This document shows, one piece after another, positions 1 to 12,661 of a stretch of 64,000 nt of DNA. Each line of letters begins with the position of its first letter. Positions within the stretch are counted from its first letter, which is position 1. The notes below the pieces were generated by a model. That model saw only the letters and a program-made list of their open reading frames with translations. It was not told the origin of the DNA and did not search any database. The position numbers and the translations under genes were made by a program. Source of the stretch: Papiliotrema nemorosa (taxonomy: Eukaryota > Basidiomycota > Tremellomycetes > Tremellales > Rhynchogastremaceae); contig JASKOT010000008.1 in assembly GCA_032158125.1 (NCBI GenBank), forward strand, positions 496,001-560,000. The letters run 5' to 3'.

Positions 1-1109
1 TCTTGGATTTCCTGCCGTGAGCCCCTGACGACTGTAGGACTCACCGTGTGGAGCTCCTTTTGGAAATCTGGGGCGTCGATCGTGGGCAGTGTTGCAACGA
101 GAGACGCGATTTGTCGCAGTATAGTGTGGTCCGCCTGGACTTTGTCTGGTTGTTGGCTCTTGACAATCTGTGACGCACCTTTGGACACGGCATCGATATA
201 CCCCGAGATGACCTGTATACGATCATGCAGCATTCTAATGGCATTCCGTTGCGTCGTCAGGTTCCCCACCACTAGTATGAGCGCCGTACACCTCCCGACT
301 CACCAGAATACTCGTCATCTTCTCCTGCACCACCTCTCGACACCCCGTCCACGGCGATACGTTCGGCTTCTCCCGTCTCCACCCCGTAGGAGAGCTGTAC
401 AAACTTTCCCATCCCCCCTTGGTCCGTCTCTGTATTGTCCAAGGCCGACTCGTAAATGGTCACGGGGAGGTCTTGTCCCGATTGGGCGTCGTCAAAGAGG
501 AGGAATATCGGGTTGTCCATCGTTTCGGATAGCTACAGTCAGATTAGTTGGGGTGTAGACCCACCTGAGCGTGGATAAGCATGTCGTAGGAATCGGGCTG
601 ACTTCCTACAGAGTACCACCCGACAACCTCCTGGGTCGGGAAGACCTCTTTGACTATGATGAGCGATGACGAAGAGGCAGGCTTACACTGTTTCTTCCTC
701 TCTTCGAGGAAAGCCAAATCCACCATCCACCTCGAATCTTCAAACTTTGCTCCCTGTCGCGTCGGGTCGATGTCCATACTGAAATCCCCTTCTGACATCT
801 CTGGGCGATCAAAGATGATTTGAAACGTGTTGAGGATGGATACATCCCGGTTGGTCTGTGTGCCCAGCAGCGCCCCGATCACTGGGGTGAGTGAGGGTGG
901 TGCTGAGGGTGGCTTACATTTGCGATCCGAGGTATCGGAGGGGGGTAATATTCTTGATCTGTTGGCATGTTCGGAAATGTTGAGTAGGGGAAGGGGATGC
1001 CTGGAGTCAGTGTGTCAAGTGGAGGTGCTTACAGGTTGATGGATAGACCCGAGGTCGCTGATGTGGTCGAGACGTATGCATTGGACCTGCTGGATGACGC
1101 CTCTGCCAT
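1..1109 (-). CDS. CSN6: COP9 signalosome subunit 6 (3' end outside window)
   Basis: MPN-domain subunit of the COP9 signalosome, the nuclear complex that removes NEDD8 from cullins. Start at 1109 gives MAEASSSRSNAYVSTTS, then exons spliced with 30-45 nt introns read HPLPLLNISEHANR, NVIGALLGTQTNRDVSILNT, EVVGWYSVGSQPDSYDMLIH, NPIFLLFDDAQSGQDLPVT and, near the left edge, a helical segment with TQRNAIRMLHDRI. Their order and spacing match CSN6 of animals and plants. The JAMM metal ligands (HxH...SxxxxD) are absent, as expected because CSN6 is the inactive MPN partner of CSN5. A 33-nt intron inside the KKQFKEVFP segment must be removed; reading through it inserts foreign residues. The last 30 or so residues of the C-terminal helices lie beyond base 1. 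Divergent from the acyl-CoA-binding gene with only about 165 bp between start codons. Identity is secure; exact exon edges are hand-derived. Confidence 0.9.
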
Positions 1110-1274
1110 GGTAACTGCCATCTCTCCGGAGAGGGATAGTCCAGACAAGTTGGGTCGAGGTGAGCCGAGGAAGTGAGAGGAGGAGGTGAAGGGAGGGTGG
1201 GTTGACGTCGGATGACCCGGGGCAAAGGCGAGAAAAGTTCCACGTCACGACTTTTCATCGACGACGACCTCGAG

Positions 1275-2194
1275 ATGTCACTCGACGATGCTCACCTCGA
1301 CCACACCGACGACGACGACGAGCAAGGTAACAATGTCACAGAGCCCGTACCCAGCTACAAGATCCAGTTTCGAGGCATCCTCCTCATGGGTGTCTTCCAC
1401 CCCATCCGCCGCGTCCCTGCCTAATCACATCAAGCTCGAAGTGAGCCGTGCCCCTTTCAAGCTTTCAAAGCTGATGATACCAGATATACGGACTGTACAA
1501 GTATATCAACTCTGGTAAACCCCTCACTTCCCGCCCTTCTATATTCTACCCCACCCCTAGGGCAAAATACGACGCATGGGTCGAGGCGTTTCGGAAATAC
1601 TCTACAGTGGACGAGGTCCGGGGGTCGGGCAAGGGGGAAGAAGAAGCGATGAGGCGGTATATCGATATTGCGCTTTCTGTGGGATGGAAGGGGGAGGGAC
1701 TGGGAGAAGAAGAAGAGATTGATTTTGATGCGCCTGATGAGGTGAGAAAAGAGGACAAGGAGGGAGGGATGGGTACAAAAGTCAGCATGATGTCTGGTCC
1801 TGAAGAGTGGGTCGTTTGTACAATGAAGCGAGAGTTGACAACAGCCTGAACGAGAGGTCAACTATGGGAGGAATACACGACGCGGTGATTGATGACGATC
1901 TGCAAGGTGTACGCGCCATGCTCGAGGCTGAGCGCACTAGGGTCAATGCCAAAGACGACAATGTGAGTCCCCCATACGCTCCCGCTGAGGAGAGAACAAT
2001 ACACCGTTACATCTCGCCGTGGACAGGGGTCATCTTGAACTTGTCAGACTGTTGCTATCTTTTGGCGCCGACAAGACGCTCCAGGCGAGTCGACCTGATG
2101 AGAGGGTACTGACAAGTAGGACGACGATGGCCAGACTCCGCTGGATATCGCCCTGTTGCTGGAGAGAGCCGACATTGTGCTCTTGCTTCAGTGA
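1275..2194 (+). CDS. Acyl-CoA-binding domain protein with C-terminal ankyrin repeats (ACBD6-like)
   Basis: Predicted to bind long-chain acyl-CoA esters through an N-terminal ACBP domain and a partner through ankyrin repeats, the layout of animal ACBD6. Visible ACBP signatures are IYGLYKYINSGKP and RAKYDAWVEAFRKY followed by a helix ending RRYIDIALSVGW. After an acidic linker come ankyrin-type segments GGIHDAVIDDDLQGVRAML, TPLHLAVDRGHLELVRLLL and DGQTPLDIALLLERADIV. Stop is at 2192-2194. At least five introns; the one between the third and fourth ankyrin segments (2085-2119) starts with GCGAGT, a GC-AG intron. The junction near 1810-1855 is uncertain: donors GTCGTT or GTTTGT with an acceptor before AGGTCAACT both keep the frame. 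An in-frame ATG at 1212 would add 21 residues; 1275 is preferred for its better context. Convergent with VPS8, leaving about 130 bp. Confidence 0.8.
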
Positions 2195-2323
2195 TGGCGA
2201 CACTTTGAATCGTACAGCCCTGAACCCACAACGAAACGTGTCGAGCCGTAGCCAAACTTTGAGCAACTGCCACAAAGTCTAGAGCAGGCATAACAACCAT
2301 GATCACACGATGCATCACGACCT

Positions 2324-5300
2324 TTAACCCTTGCAACTCTGATGTGCCACCTCTCCCGAACCCAACACCCTCAAACCCCCACCCAGCTCCCCACAGACCC
2401 CACAACCACCCTGCTTCGGTCTCCACCCTGCCTCTCTCTTCTCCTTCAACTCTCTGACATGCTCAAACAGATCATCCTGGACCAAACGAGTGGTCATGAT
2501 CAACATGTCGCTTTCCGCTCTAAACGACTCCAACATGCCCAGGAGGATACTCTTGAATTGGGCATAATCCCTCGCGCGGGTCTGTTTCCCGGCATTCGAG
2601 GTGGACTCGACCAGTCGTTTGAATAGCCGGGGGAAGGAGAGGTGAGCCGAGGAGGAGGATACCAGGGCGGAGAGGGTATCACTGACGAGGTTTTTAATGT
2701 GAGATTCCACCCCGAGGCGGTCGGTCTCGGCGAGAGGCGATATATCATGATTGACCTCGAGCAACTCGTGCAAGACGCCAAACCACATGTCGTCCACCCG
2801 TGGGGTCTTTGCGTCGGAATGTTGCTTGCACAACCTAACAGCCATCTTGGTGACCTCGTCCAGGGTACTGAGCGCTAGATGGACATCTCCGTCTGATTGC
2901 GACACCACTGCAGAGGCGAGATCCGCCCCTTGGTCTTGGACCACCCGAGATACGACTTGGAATGCTTGGGTCGTCTCGCCTTGCGCGTCCAAAGCCCACA
3001 GTTGGCCGGGGTAATAGTGGGCCTTTTCAAACTGATCGACCAGTTTGGGTAAGTTGAAAAAGCTCGACCCGACCGAGTCGAGAAACACAATGACCGAGCT
3101 CGATTCGTATTGCGTCAAGAGGGAAATGTAGTCGTGTCGAGCGTCTTCTGATACTCTGTGCGATACCTTTCGAGGATCCTCCTCCTCGGGCTGCAAGAGA
3201 CAGGACAGGTAGGCCATTTTTCGGTGTTGATTATCGTTCAACAGATCCAGCGCTCTACTGTGCAAGTTCGCAAAGCGATTGTCGAGCAGTATCGCCGTTT
3301 CCCTGATGCTCATCTCCAACAATGTGCCCAACGAAGCCGACACACCCCTCTCCACCTCTAGATCCCCTTTCGTCACCCCGGCAAGCTTGTCGAGATGCTC
3401 AAAGACCTCTCTGTCCATCTCGGGATCCTCGACGTACGCTCCGACCAACTGTTCCCATTGCTTTTCCTTGGTATACACATCCCTGAGGATCCTCCAAAAT
3501 CCAGCGCGTCTAAACAACTGCAACATGTCGTCCGAGTCTCTAGGCGTATACGTCGACAATAAATACTCTGCGGCGAGTTGCCGATCTTCCCTCGTGCTTT
3601 GATCCTCATCCTCGGTGAGACTGAGCAGGATCTGTTGCAACGTGGTAGGCGGGATGAACAGGAATTGGGGATACTTGGGGAGGTTTCGGCAGACGAAAAT
3701 GTGCAACAGGGTGAGGTCACCCGTATGGTAGTTTCCACCCTGCACGAGGTCGAGCATCATGTTGATAATCGTCTGCCGGGAAAAGGACGCCTTGTCGTTC
3801 AGGTATGAATCTTCGAATGCGATATCCATGGAATGGAGAAAGGCTTCCGTGTCAAACTGCAACAAAAGGTCGAGATATGGATACGCCTGATTCCGATGCG
3901 GCAGAACCAATTGACCCTCCCGACCCTCTGGCCAGAAGACTAGGCGATCGGAAAAGATGAATGCGTAGACTTGCCCTCGCGCGAGGTCAGAGTCGTAGTC
4001 GGGTAGCGCTTCGTTGCTGGGGTAGGACATGCCAGAGAGAATAGCCTCAATGTAGGCAAACAATTTATACGCCTCGGGGACGAGATGCTCTCTCGTCACG
4101 TCGTCTCGCTGTCGTTGGTCGTACACTTTTTGAACAATCTCGACAAGCTTGACCAGAGGCGCCGCGAAATCCTTCATCGACCGGGTGTAGACGTGAATTA
4201 GGGCATCCCAGAGGCCGTGCTTTTCGCACAAAGTCACCACTTGGTTGATATCCAATGCAATCGGATCGACATGCCAAATGACCGCTTCAGCCAGGTCGAG
4301 CTCTCCTTTCGTCTCGTGTAGATTGATCAACGCTTGGATGATAATTGGCGGGACATGTCGAACGCGGTGATCAAAGATGTATGGCTCGAGGATGGCGAGG
4401 AAAATCCCTTGGATACCGACACTGGCGTAAGATTCGTACGCGTCTTCGTACAAAAACGCCACGTCGTCCATGGCGAGACACGCTTCGATGCAACACGTTG
4501 CGAGCCCTTCAAACAGACTCGTGAGGTCGACGCCGCGCCCGTCAGACGTGTAATGCGTATCATCCCTCATACGCTCTTCTGAAAATGCCCATTCAAGAGA
4601 GGCACGCATCAACTCGCGTATACGGCTCCCTACCGTCTGTCGGCGCTCGGCGTCGTCGTCCGAGAGACCGATATAATTGCCCAGAGCCTTTGATTCATAG
4701 TATGACAGAGCGACTTGGATCGCACCGAGAAAATCGCCCGCGTGGACTCGAGCGAGAATCCTGTCGTTCCAATGGAGGAGTGTTCCCACTTGGACGTTGG
4801 ATCTGGTGAGGAGGAACAGTTTTTCCCGGTGCACCCGGACACTGCCAGCTACTGGGTCTACCGCGGGGTTGACGAGACCCGCGTAGAAATCATTCGACAT
4901 GAGGAGTCGTGTTTGTAGCGGGGTCGTCTCTACCGCTTTGCCCAGTCGGACATCCAAGAGGACAATTTCCGCAGTGGTGATGATCAAGAGGTGCTTTCGT
5001 CAGCTCAACCTCACACTTGGCTCACATGAGGGTCAAACCACTGCAACGCGGTGATGGTGCTCGGTGCGTCGTACCGCTTGCCTTCGATAAACCTGGGCAC
5101 TTGATGCACCTTGCCATCTTCTTCCTCCTGTACCACTTGGATCCGCAAGAGCCTCACGTGATGGCCCCAAGAGTATGCCAAAACGGGGTCCGAGTCGTGT
5201 CCTGTGAGCCACGCTGCACACCCACATGTCGCTCCGCTGACCCCACCCAGATCCTCCCTCATCTTGCGATACCACGTTTTCGCACTGGGTTTCATCCCCA

Positions 5301-6948
5301 CCACGACGATCTTGAGGGGTGTGACAAGTACCGTGAAATGAAACTCATCCGTCGGATGCTGTCCCAGTGGTAGAGGTGCCGCAGCAAACAACGTGGTGGG
5401 CCGTTTCGAGGGGAATGTCGGTCCGGGCGATTCAACATCCGGATAAGACCCCAACATCCTCACCACGTCGGTGCTCTCCACACCCATCACTTTGCCCAGA
5501 CTCCACCAGAAGGCCCGACCATGTTCGTCCCCGGATACAATGGACGTATGTCGGGCCCCGACGTACCCTATATGGGTGATTCGGCTATTTTGCAAATGAC
5601 CCTCTTTTCGACCCGACAAGACTTGTTTGAGCGGTAAAGCCAAAGCCGTCCGAGCGGGTTTACCTGGGGAAGCGAGGTCGTACAGGTAAATATTCCCCCC
5701 GGCGTGTCCTACCGCAACGTACGTTTGATCAGGAGAGATGGTGACCGCCGTGACGGCTCCAGACGTCTTGACGATCGCCTCGGTTCCGAGGATACACTTG
5801 ATATCCTGTCCAAAGCCATACACCACGGTGTACCCGCTATCGGTCCCGACCGCAATCATCCCTCTCACGTCCAGTACACAGGGCCTACCCAGTACCGCCT
5901 CTTGTGCGGGGCGCGGTATGGCAGGGGAAGATCGACCGCTTCGACGTCCAAACAGGTGTGCGGATAGATGACGCAATGGGGAAAAGGTGAATGCGGGTTC
6001 GGTTTCTGTAGGGGGAGCCGGTGCAAGGGAGAGGTTGGAGGTTGATTCTGATCGAGAGAGGGAGATTTGTGAGAAATGACTGGGGATACGGGCGTGCTGG
6101 GGTCGGCTCGAGCCTTGGGTGGACGTCGAGGTGGTCCGCATGTGCGAGCGGAGTCTTGATACCGACGGGTCTGGAGTTAGGACAGACGGTGGTGAGACTT
6201 ACGAAGGTAGGGGGTGACGTTTTGCTTGCGCGGGCTTTGAATGGTATCTCGAGCTGGGGTATTGGATGAAGGGGCTTCAGACGTATCATCCTATGATCAG
6301 CCGAGACGACGGTCGACTCACCCTCTGTGGAAACTCTAGACTCGTGTCCTCGAGAGCGACCGGGTCCTTGTCCATGATATCCCTGTACGCCTCGGCGTAC
6401 CCGTTTTTGATCCTCCTATCCCTCGCACTGTTGACCGATCTTTCAGAGGGGGAAGGTGAGCGCATGATATCCCTCATCCGCTTTTCATATTCCCTCTCAT
6501 CCACTCGCTGCGCTTCCAGACCTGGTGAGTCTGTCTCGACCGAGTCCCATGGGGTCACACCGGCATCCTGCCTGTCGGTGACCATCCATACATCATAATT
6601 GCCATCTTCGAGATCCTCGGGCCAAGCTTCCGTACTCGCCTCTCTCCACGCGGCAGGAGGAGACACGGGTGAAGGGGTTCTACGCCAATAATCGCTAGGT
6701 CCAGCTTCACCTTCTCCTACCTCATTCCTCGCCCCGACCTCGTCGTCATCGTCCGAGGGGTCGGCATCCGAGGTCTGCGCGTGAGACTTTCCCGTGAGAC
6801 GAGCAAAGAACCCCGGAGGGGGATGTGTGGTCGAAGCAGAACTGCGTCTTCGACCGGGAGTCGTCGAACTCGCTCGGATCGTCCGACCCCCGGAAGATGT
6901 CGATGAGAGGGTGGAGTTTTGACGTCGGGGTGGTGAATATGCGCTCAT
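2324..6948 (-). CDS. VPS8: CORVET complex subunit Vps8
   Basis: Membrane-tethering subunit that, with Rab5, lets CORVET fuse early endosomes. Four exons, 6948-6322, 6290-6203, 6170-5026 and 4993-2324, sum to 4530 nt and encode 1509 residues, close to animal VPS8. Residues 1-330 are Ser/Pro-rich and disordered. A WD40-like propeller follows, with blades such as RPCVLDVRGMIAVGTDSGY, SPDQTYVAVGHAGGNIYLYD and HIGYVGARHTSIVSGDEHGR, then a long alpha-solenoid (for example CCIEACLAMDDVAFLYEDAY and LALSTLDEVTKMAVRLC). The C terminus has CGVCGE...VAHQSC, which resembles only the first half of the usual Vps8 RING-H2 finger before the stop at 2324. The start is the first ATG of the disordered segment consistent with the frame. 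Introns are 32 nt each. Neighbours are unrelated in function. Confidence 0.88.
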
Positions 6949-7222
6949 CTGGACCTGTGTTGGGACTGCTCCCGATGCATGGAGGGGTGGTGTGGATGGG
7001 AAGTATAGGGAGATGGAGTTGAATGGCAAGTCATGACGTGTAGGCAATTCGTGGCACCTGGGTGATCCATCCCCGACGACACTCGACACTGTGCTCAAAC
7101 ACTGCAACCCGGTGGCAGCAATATACTAAACAAGGGTGAACGGCCAATCATGTGCAAATTGCAAGATGGTATATTCCTCGTATGAAACCATAAACCTCGA
7201 GCTTTGCTCTCGGTCTCGTCGG

Positions 7223-10200
7223 CTACAACCACATCTTCCCCCTCCCGGTCGCGACTCCACCCCGAGTCGCACCAGTCTGATGTTGCGCATGCCCAGCTGC
7301 GCCCGCAAGAGCCGCATGACTCACTCCACCGGCGTAGCCATACCCCTGTGCTCCAGTCTGTGCGACTCCACCGTAATAACCCCCCTCCATCGAACCATAA
7401 TAATCCGCCCCGTTTCCTCTTCCTCGACTGGCCGTCTGACCTGGCGCGCCATAGTATCCGTAGTTATTCCCATGTGCACGGTTGTACGCGTGGGTATGAT
7501 GATGTTGATGACTGGGGAATGTCTGTTGTTGAGGAGATTGTGCAAATCCAGCATAACTCTGCTGGCCCTGGCTAAACCGGTATTCGTTTGGGTACGCCTC
7601 TTTCGCTGTATAGGCGGATTTCGGATCGGCAGGAGTCTTTGTATAGCCATAACCCGTCCCAAAGGCCGATGGGGACCAGACGGCCTGCTGCATGTACCCA
7701 TTCGCCCCGTTGGACGCTCTCTGGTAGGCGCTCTGACCAAGATGTTGAGGGTGACCATCAGGCGAGGCAAAGCCATACGCATTGGGAGATGCGCGTGATC
7801 CAAAAGAGGCTCCGGTAGGTGAGACGCCTTGGGTAGGGTATGGCATCTTTGCCGCGGGGAGGGCTTGCGGTGCAGGTGGGTCGGCGGAAGATGGGGCATT
7901 GAGTGATGGATACATGGGTGTCGGGGCCTCACTCGCTGCCAAGGGACCAACATACCCTCCCTCTGATCGAGGCGTCTCTGAAGCGGTCGTCGGTGCCCAC
8001 ATAGATCGAACGTGATCATGACTTCTCACCGGTGGATTGGACCAGGGAGTCTTGGTGTTATTTGGCGAGGTGCCGATTCTAGCGGTCGACAGGGTAGGAG
8101 GTGTATTGGGTGTCTATCGTCAGCGTCGTCAACACTCTCAAGGCTCACCTCTGCCTGGGTGTCCCTCTCCTTGTCCTTGGCCTCGTCAAAACCCTCTCCC
8201 ACCGTCTCGAGACTGATCTTGTTGACCTCGTCCAGTAGACTATCCCCCTCGAGTTCAGAAGACACCATGAATCGTACTCCTGGTTTGGCATCGCTCAACG
8301 CGCGAGCTCTTTCCGGAATGTTGATGCCTACCCCTTGAGCAAACAGTCCTTCCTTTTCCGCCTTGGCCGCTAGGGATGTCTTGACGGGGGATTTCTTACG
8401 AGTTTCGGGTTCCGGATCGACCCATCGATCTGTCACAATAGACGCCGGCTTGGCATCTTCCAGTAGAGACTCGATGGATACGGTCGGTCGCTCAACGTCC
8501 GGCTTTGCCTCGTCGTACGTCTTCTTCTTGATCTTCTTTTGAAAAGGCACCAGACGTCGTGGAGAGATGCTGACGATCGGCCCGGAATCGGCAAATTTGG
8601 CGAATCGTCGGTGTACTGGTTGAGGGAGGAGCAAGTCGGCTCGGGAAAAGGTGATTTGACTGAGGTGTTGCAATGGGGGTTCAAACGCCATGATCCAGTG
8701 TTTGGGCGCATTGCTTTGATGACTGTCGAAAGCTTTGGCACGAGCGATGGGGATGGGAGGACGTTTGGCGGTGGTGCGGGGTAATTTGACAGAATAGGTA
8801 CGCCATGCGGGAGGGGGAGATTTGGGAATGTCCAATTGTGACACGTTGAAGTATTCAACGCTGACGGGTGTCTTGATGGGGACGGGCTCGACAGGTTCGG
8901 ATTGTTCGACTGGTTCGTCCATGTCATCGGTCGATGGCAACGCTCGAGCGGCTCCGATGGCGGCTTGGATACGCGCCAACATGTTGTCAAAGTTGTGGTC
9001 TCCCCGCTTTTGTGGTGCGGGAGGTTCCTCGACTTCTGGCTCTGTCGCCAGCTCGACCGCTTGTACAGGCTCAAGAGTGTCCACCTGCGGGTCCTTGCTT
9101 CTCCGCCATGACCCCTCTTTCGCCTCGTTCGGTTTCGGTGGGAGGACCTGGGGGTTGACCTGCTCGACGGGCACCCGTTGAGCAAGGGTGAAACCCGGAC
9201 TGGGCCCCTTGGGCGGGTCCACTTTCGTTTCCTTTTTCCCAAACCTCTCCTCCAACTCTTTCGCCTTTTGCCTTGCCCTCTCTGCAGCCGCATCTCGTTC
9301 TTGCTCCTCGGCCAGTCGCCGCAATCTCGCCTTTTCTGCAGCGGTATGCATTTCCGCCGTTTGGGTGTCGACATTGGGTGTAATCGGGGCTGGGGGCTGA
9401 GGCTCGGGTGCGGGTGGGCGTGTCTGTAGAGTTGCAGGTGGACGGGTGACATCTGCGGGTGGGGCTCGCTCGGGTTCGCGTATCGCCCACGGCTGGCGTC
9501 CTGTAGCAGATACCGTGGGGGTGCGTTCAGGCCGGTCTTGAGGTTTGGCCGAATCTTCGAGCATGTGCGGCGGGAGCGGTTTAGAAAGAGGTTGCATGTG
9601 TGGAGGAAGAGGTCGATCAAGGGTATTACTTTCCCGTGACATGAGACGGGTCGGCGGGGCGGGCTTTGCGCTCGGGGGTTCTAGCCGGTTGGAGGTGGCA
9701 TTGAACAATACTCTATCTGCAATTTCTGGTCGTTTCGGCAGAGAGAGCTCTGGTGCTGGGCGTTGTCTGGGCCAGCTTCGGTCAAAGTCTTCCACGAATC
9801 GCTCCGACTTGGCTACAGGGGCGTCGTTTGAGGGTTCGCGATGGAGGGGATGTTCGTGGTGAGGATATACTGATCCATCGCCAAAGTCAATCACCTCGTC
9901 GTCGTCGTCCTCATCCTGGGGTCAGTGGCATCTTTACGGCAACCCACCTCCCAGCGATGCGCATTGGGGTCGAGATGGGTAAAGGCATTGAGACCTTGGA
10001 GAATGGCTTGATTGTGTGCCGCTTTGGCCTGGGCCACCATCTGAGCGTCCCTTTTACCTATTGTCAGTCACGCAACAAGTGTCGACTCACCATCAGCGAC
10101 CTCTTTGGCCGTTGGAAAATCTCTCGACAGTCCCATCGGGGCCCTCTTGCCATCTGCCGGGACTGATCGCCACGCCACTTTTGTACCGGCGGGCGCGATG

Positions 10201-10867
10201 CCCTGTCCCGTGCCCATCGGTGTCGTGGTCAACACCCTCGCACGGGTCGGTGCGGGTTGTTGCAAGGTGATGCCCGCGGCATCGGGGGTGAGGGCGGGTT
10301 TGGCCCATGGCGAGGTTGCAGGAGCGGCCACGTTGGATCCGGGTGGGTTGGGTGAGGAGGAAGGTTTCGAGGGGACAGTGGTGAGTTTGGTAGAGAGCAG
10401 TCGGGTAGACGAGGCGGTGGTGGGGATGGGAGAGGTGCCTATCATCAGTCATGCCATTGGGGTCACCCACTAGAGAGGCCGAGCTTGGTCCCTCCGACAG
10501 GAGATCCCGACGCCGGGGAGCTAGTCTTGTTGAGAAACTTCTTGTTGATGTTGATAGAGGAAAACTTTTTGGGCGCCGAACCAGATGCCAGAGGTGGTGT
10601 GGATGTTCGAGAGGAAGGTGAAGGGGGTCGGATCAGGGTGGGGATGGCGGTTGGGGTCGAATCCTCGTCGGTTTCCTTCTTCTCGTCTCCTGCGCCCAGT
10701 CCCTCGTCGTTGGGTGTGTCTTCATCTGTGTGTTGCGCTGCACCTTCGGGAGCCTCCACTGCCTGATCTTCCCTCTCCGATATGGTCGTCTGCTCTATTT
10801 CATCCTGTGGCGCTGGCGATTGATGACTAGCTGGTAATGGGACATCTTGGGCGAGGGATGCACTCAT
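7223..10867 (-). CDS. Large intrinsically disordered protein, possibly BAT2/PRRC2-N-like
   Basis: Five exons (10867-10471, 10438-10091, 10057-9948, 9915-8149, 8113-7223) sum to 3513 nt, 1170 residues. No folded domain is evident. The N terminus carries KKFSSININKKFL, Ser/Thr/Pro-rich stretches with SPWAKPAL, and RDFPTAKEVADGKRDAQM; this sequence of short motifs recalls the N-terminal region of BAT2/PRRC2-type proteins, an inference from memory only. A charged segment LRRLAEEQERDAAAERARQK and a conserved-looking NMLARIQAAIGAARALP follow. The last 300 residues are rich in Gly, Tyr, Gln and Ala with an RGRGNGADYYGS stretch, the composition of RNA-binding condensate-forming proteins. An RNA-granule or translation role is a guess. 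Divergent from the complex I gene across 488 bp. The frame runs unbroken through 8026, so no intron is placed there. Confidence 0.7.
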
Positions 10868-11355
10868 CTTGCGTCCCTATCGCGTCAGCCGATTCACAGG
10901 TCTATGAGCACCTACATTTGGACCGCGACTTTTGATTTCTTCGCTTTCCGGCGAATGTAGCTCCCCTTGTTGACAATGTGCGCTACTCGTCTCTGCTCAA
11001 TTCGGTCTGAGCGATGAAAGGAGGGCGTTTCGGTATTCGATGGAGTCACGCGTGTGACCCGTCTCAACTTTTGCTTTCCTCGCCGTCGATAGGGGTTTAT
11101 TGTCTTTGTCTGTTCTCCTTATGTTCTCCCCGCCCTCTTGTTGGTGCTGTCGATGTTCAGGTGGAGAGTACGAGCAGAGCACTATTGCTATAAGCCCACC
11201 AATGGCTTCTACCATTGATGCTCGATTCGAACCCGGAGCCGAGCGCGTCGAGGTTTTTAGCGGGAAACGCCGAATGTGGCACTTTGACCCACCCCCTTCC
11301 CTCGATCTCATCCAATCGAGCTCACTCGAATACATACACTACATCAACCACCACC
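10868..11355. promoter_or_regulatory. Divergent intergenic region between disordered-protein gene and NDUFS3
   Basis: About 490 bp between two start codons on opposite strands, so it must contain both promoters and 5' leaders. I see no TATA box close to either start. A sequence GATTCGAACCCGG near 11223 looks like a tRNA B-box on the minus strand, but no cloverleaf can be drawn around it. Nothing else can be supported. Confidence 0.4.
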
Positions 11356-12357
11356 ATGGCATCGAGGTCGTGTCTGACAGCGATCAGAGGAGCAGCGAGG
11401 ACGGCCACGGTCCCAAGATCGACATCTACCATCACTCGATCATTCCGCACGTACCCACGACTCCTCGGTAAGTCTTACCCTCGGACCACCCACTGACCCC
11501 AGCCGCCGAGCCATCCGCTGCTCCCTTTTCTGAACCCACTGGCGTCAACCCGGCCGATGCTTCCAAATCCATCAACACCCCCATGCACCAATACGGTCAA
11601 TACCTCACCACCTGTCTCCCTAAATACATTCAACAATTCTCAGTCTACAAAGACGAACTCACCCTCTATGTCGCTCCTTCCGCCCTCTTGCCCACCCTGA
11701 CATTCTTGCGAGACCACTCGCAGTGTCAATACAAGTCGGTCATGGATATCACCGCTGTAGACTTCCCCACCAAGCCATTCCGATTCGAGGTGGGTCATGT
11801 GGGTCGCTTGGTACTGATGAACAGGTGGTGTACAACCTGCTATCGGTGGCTCACCAATCCCGTATCAGGGTGAAGACCTACGCAGACGAGGTGTCGGCCG
11901 TGCCAAGTTGTGTGGGAGTGTTTTCCGGCGCCAACTGGTACGAGCGAGAAGTCTGGGACATGTACGGTGTTTTCTTTGTCGGCCACCCTGATCTGTGCGT
12001 ATACTCTTTACTTTTACGCTCCCGCTGATTATAGGCGACGAATCTTGACAGATTACGGATTCGAGGGTCACCCATTGAGGAAAGACTATCCCTTGACTGT
12101 ATGTCGCCTCACGCGTCTTGGCACTGATGGACAGGGATACTCAGAGGTCCGGTATGACGAGGAGAAGAAGCGAGTCGTTTACGAACCATTGCAACTTACC
12201 CAAGCCTTTAGGTGAGCACCACCGCACCCTCTCACTGACAGGTAGAAACTTCCAAGACGCCGCATCGCCATGGGAGCAAGTCGGATCGGGTGCACCTACC
12301 CAACCTGACAATTTCAAGATCCCTCCTCCCCCTCCTCCACCAGAAGAGAAAAAGTAA
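11356..12357 (+). CDS. NADH:ubiquinone oxidoreductase 30-kDa subunit (NDUFS3/NuoC)
   Basis: Peripheral-arm subunit of mitochondrial complex I, near the Fe-S electron pathway. Six exons (11356-11467, 11503-11789, 11825-11994, 12035-12098, 12135-12211, 12246-12357) sum to 822 nt, 273 residues. The first 45 residues are rich in Arg, Ser and Thr without acidic residues, a typical matrix-targeting presequence. The mature part shows [20 protein letters not shown], the family signature [38 protein letters not shown] and [16 protein letters not shown], nearly the textbook NDUFS3 order. The tail is a proline run and lysines. The ATG at 11356 sits in a CCACCATGG context. The last acceptor lies after GACAGGTAG rather than the first CAG; that choice alone gives the conserved RNF. 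Presence of this gene implies a complex I-containing respiratory chain. Confidence 0.96.
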
Positions 12358-12661
12358 AAGATGGACAGGGCGATATACATTGTTGACATGCACGGGATTG
12401 GAAAGATGAGTTTTGCTGGAGCTGCCATCTACGTGGGTCCTTTATGATGTCTGACGCGTTTGACAAGGCGTTTGATCCTTTGACTGCCAAGTCTAGCAGG
12501 TATGGTACTCTGTATTGCTCCCTCTACCAACTGTTTGCCTCTCATCTCCCGTCCTGCTCCCAACACTCCCCTCAACAGCCATCGCCACTCCCTAAACCTC
12601 GATAACACTCATCTCTACCTCGTATAACCCCTCCACATCTAGACCGCATCACCGTCGCTTG
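12358..12661. other. Intergenic region 3' of NDUFS3
   Basis: About 300 bp containing the 3' UTR of the complex I gene and the CT-rich 5' leader of the following secreted-protein gene (alternating CCTC/CATC runs from about 12530). No RNA gene, repeat or promoter element stands out. Confidence 0.4.

Noticed and set aside
11205..11260. tRNA-like B-box GGTTCGAATC on the minus strand
   Set aside because: The flanking bases do not form T-arm, anticodon and acceptor stems of proper lengths.
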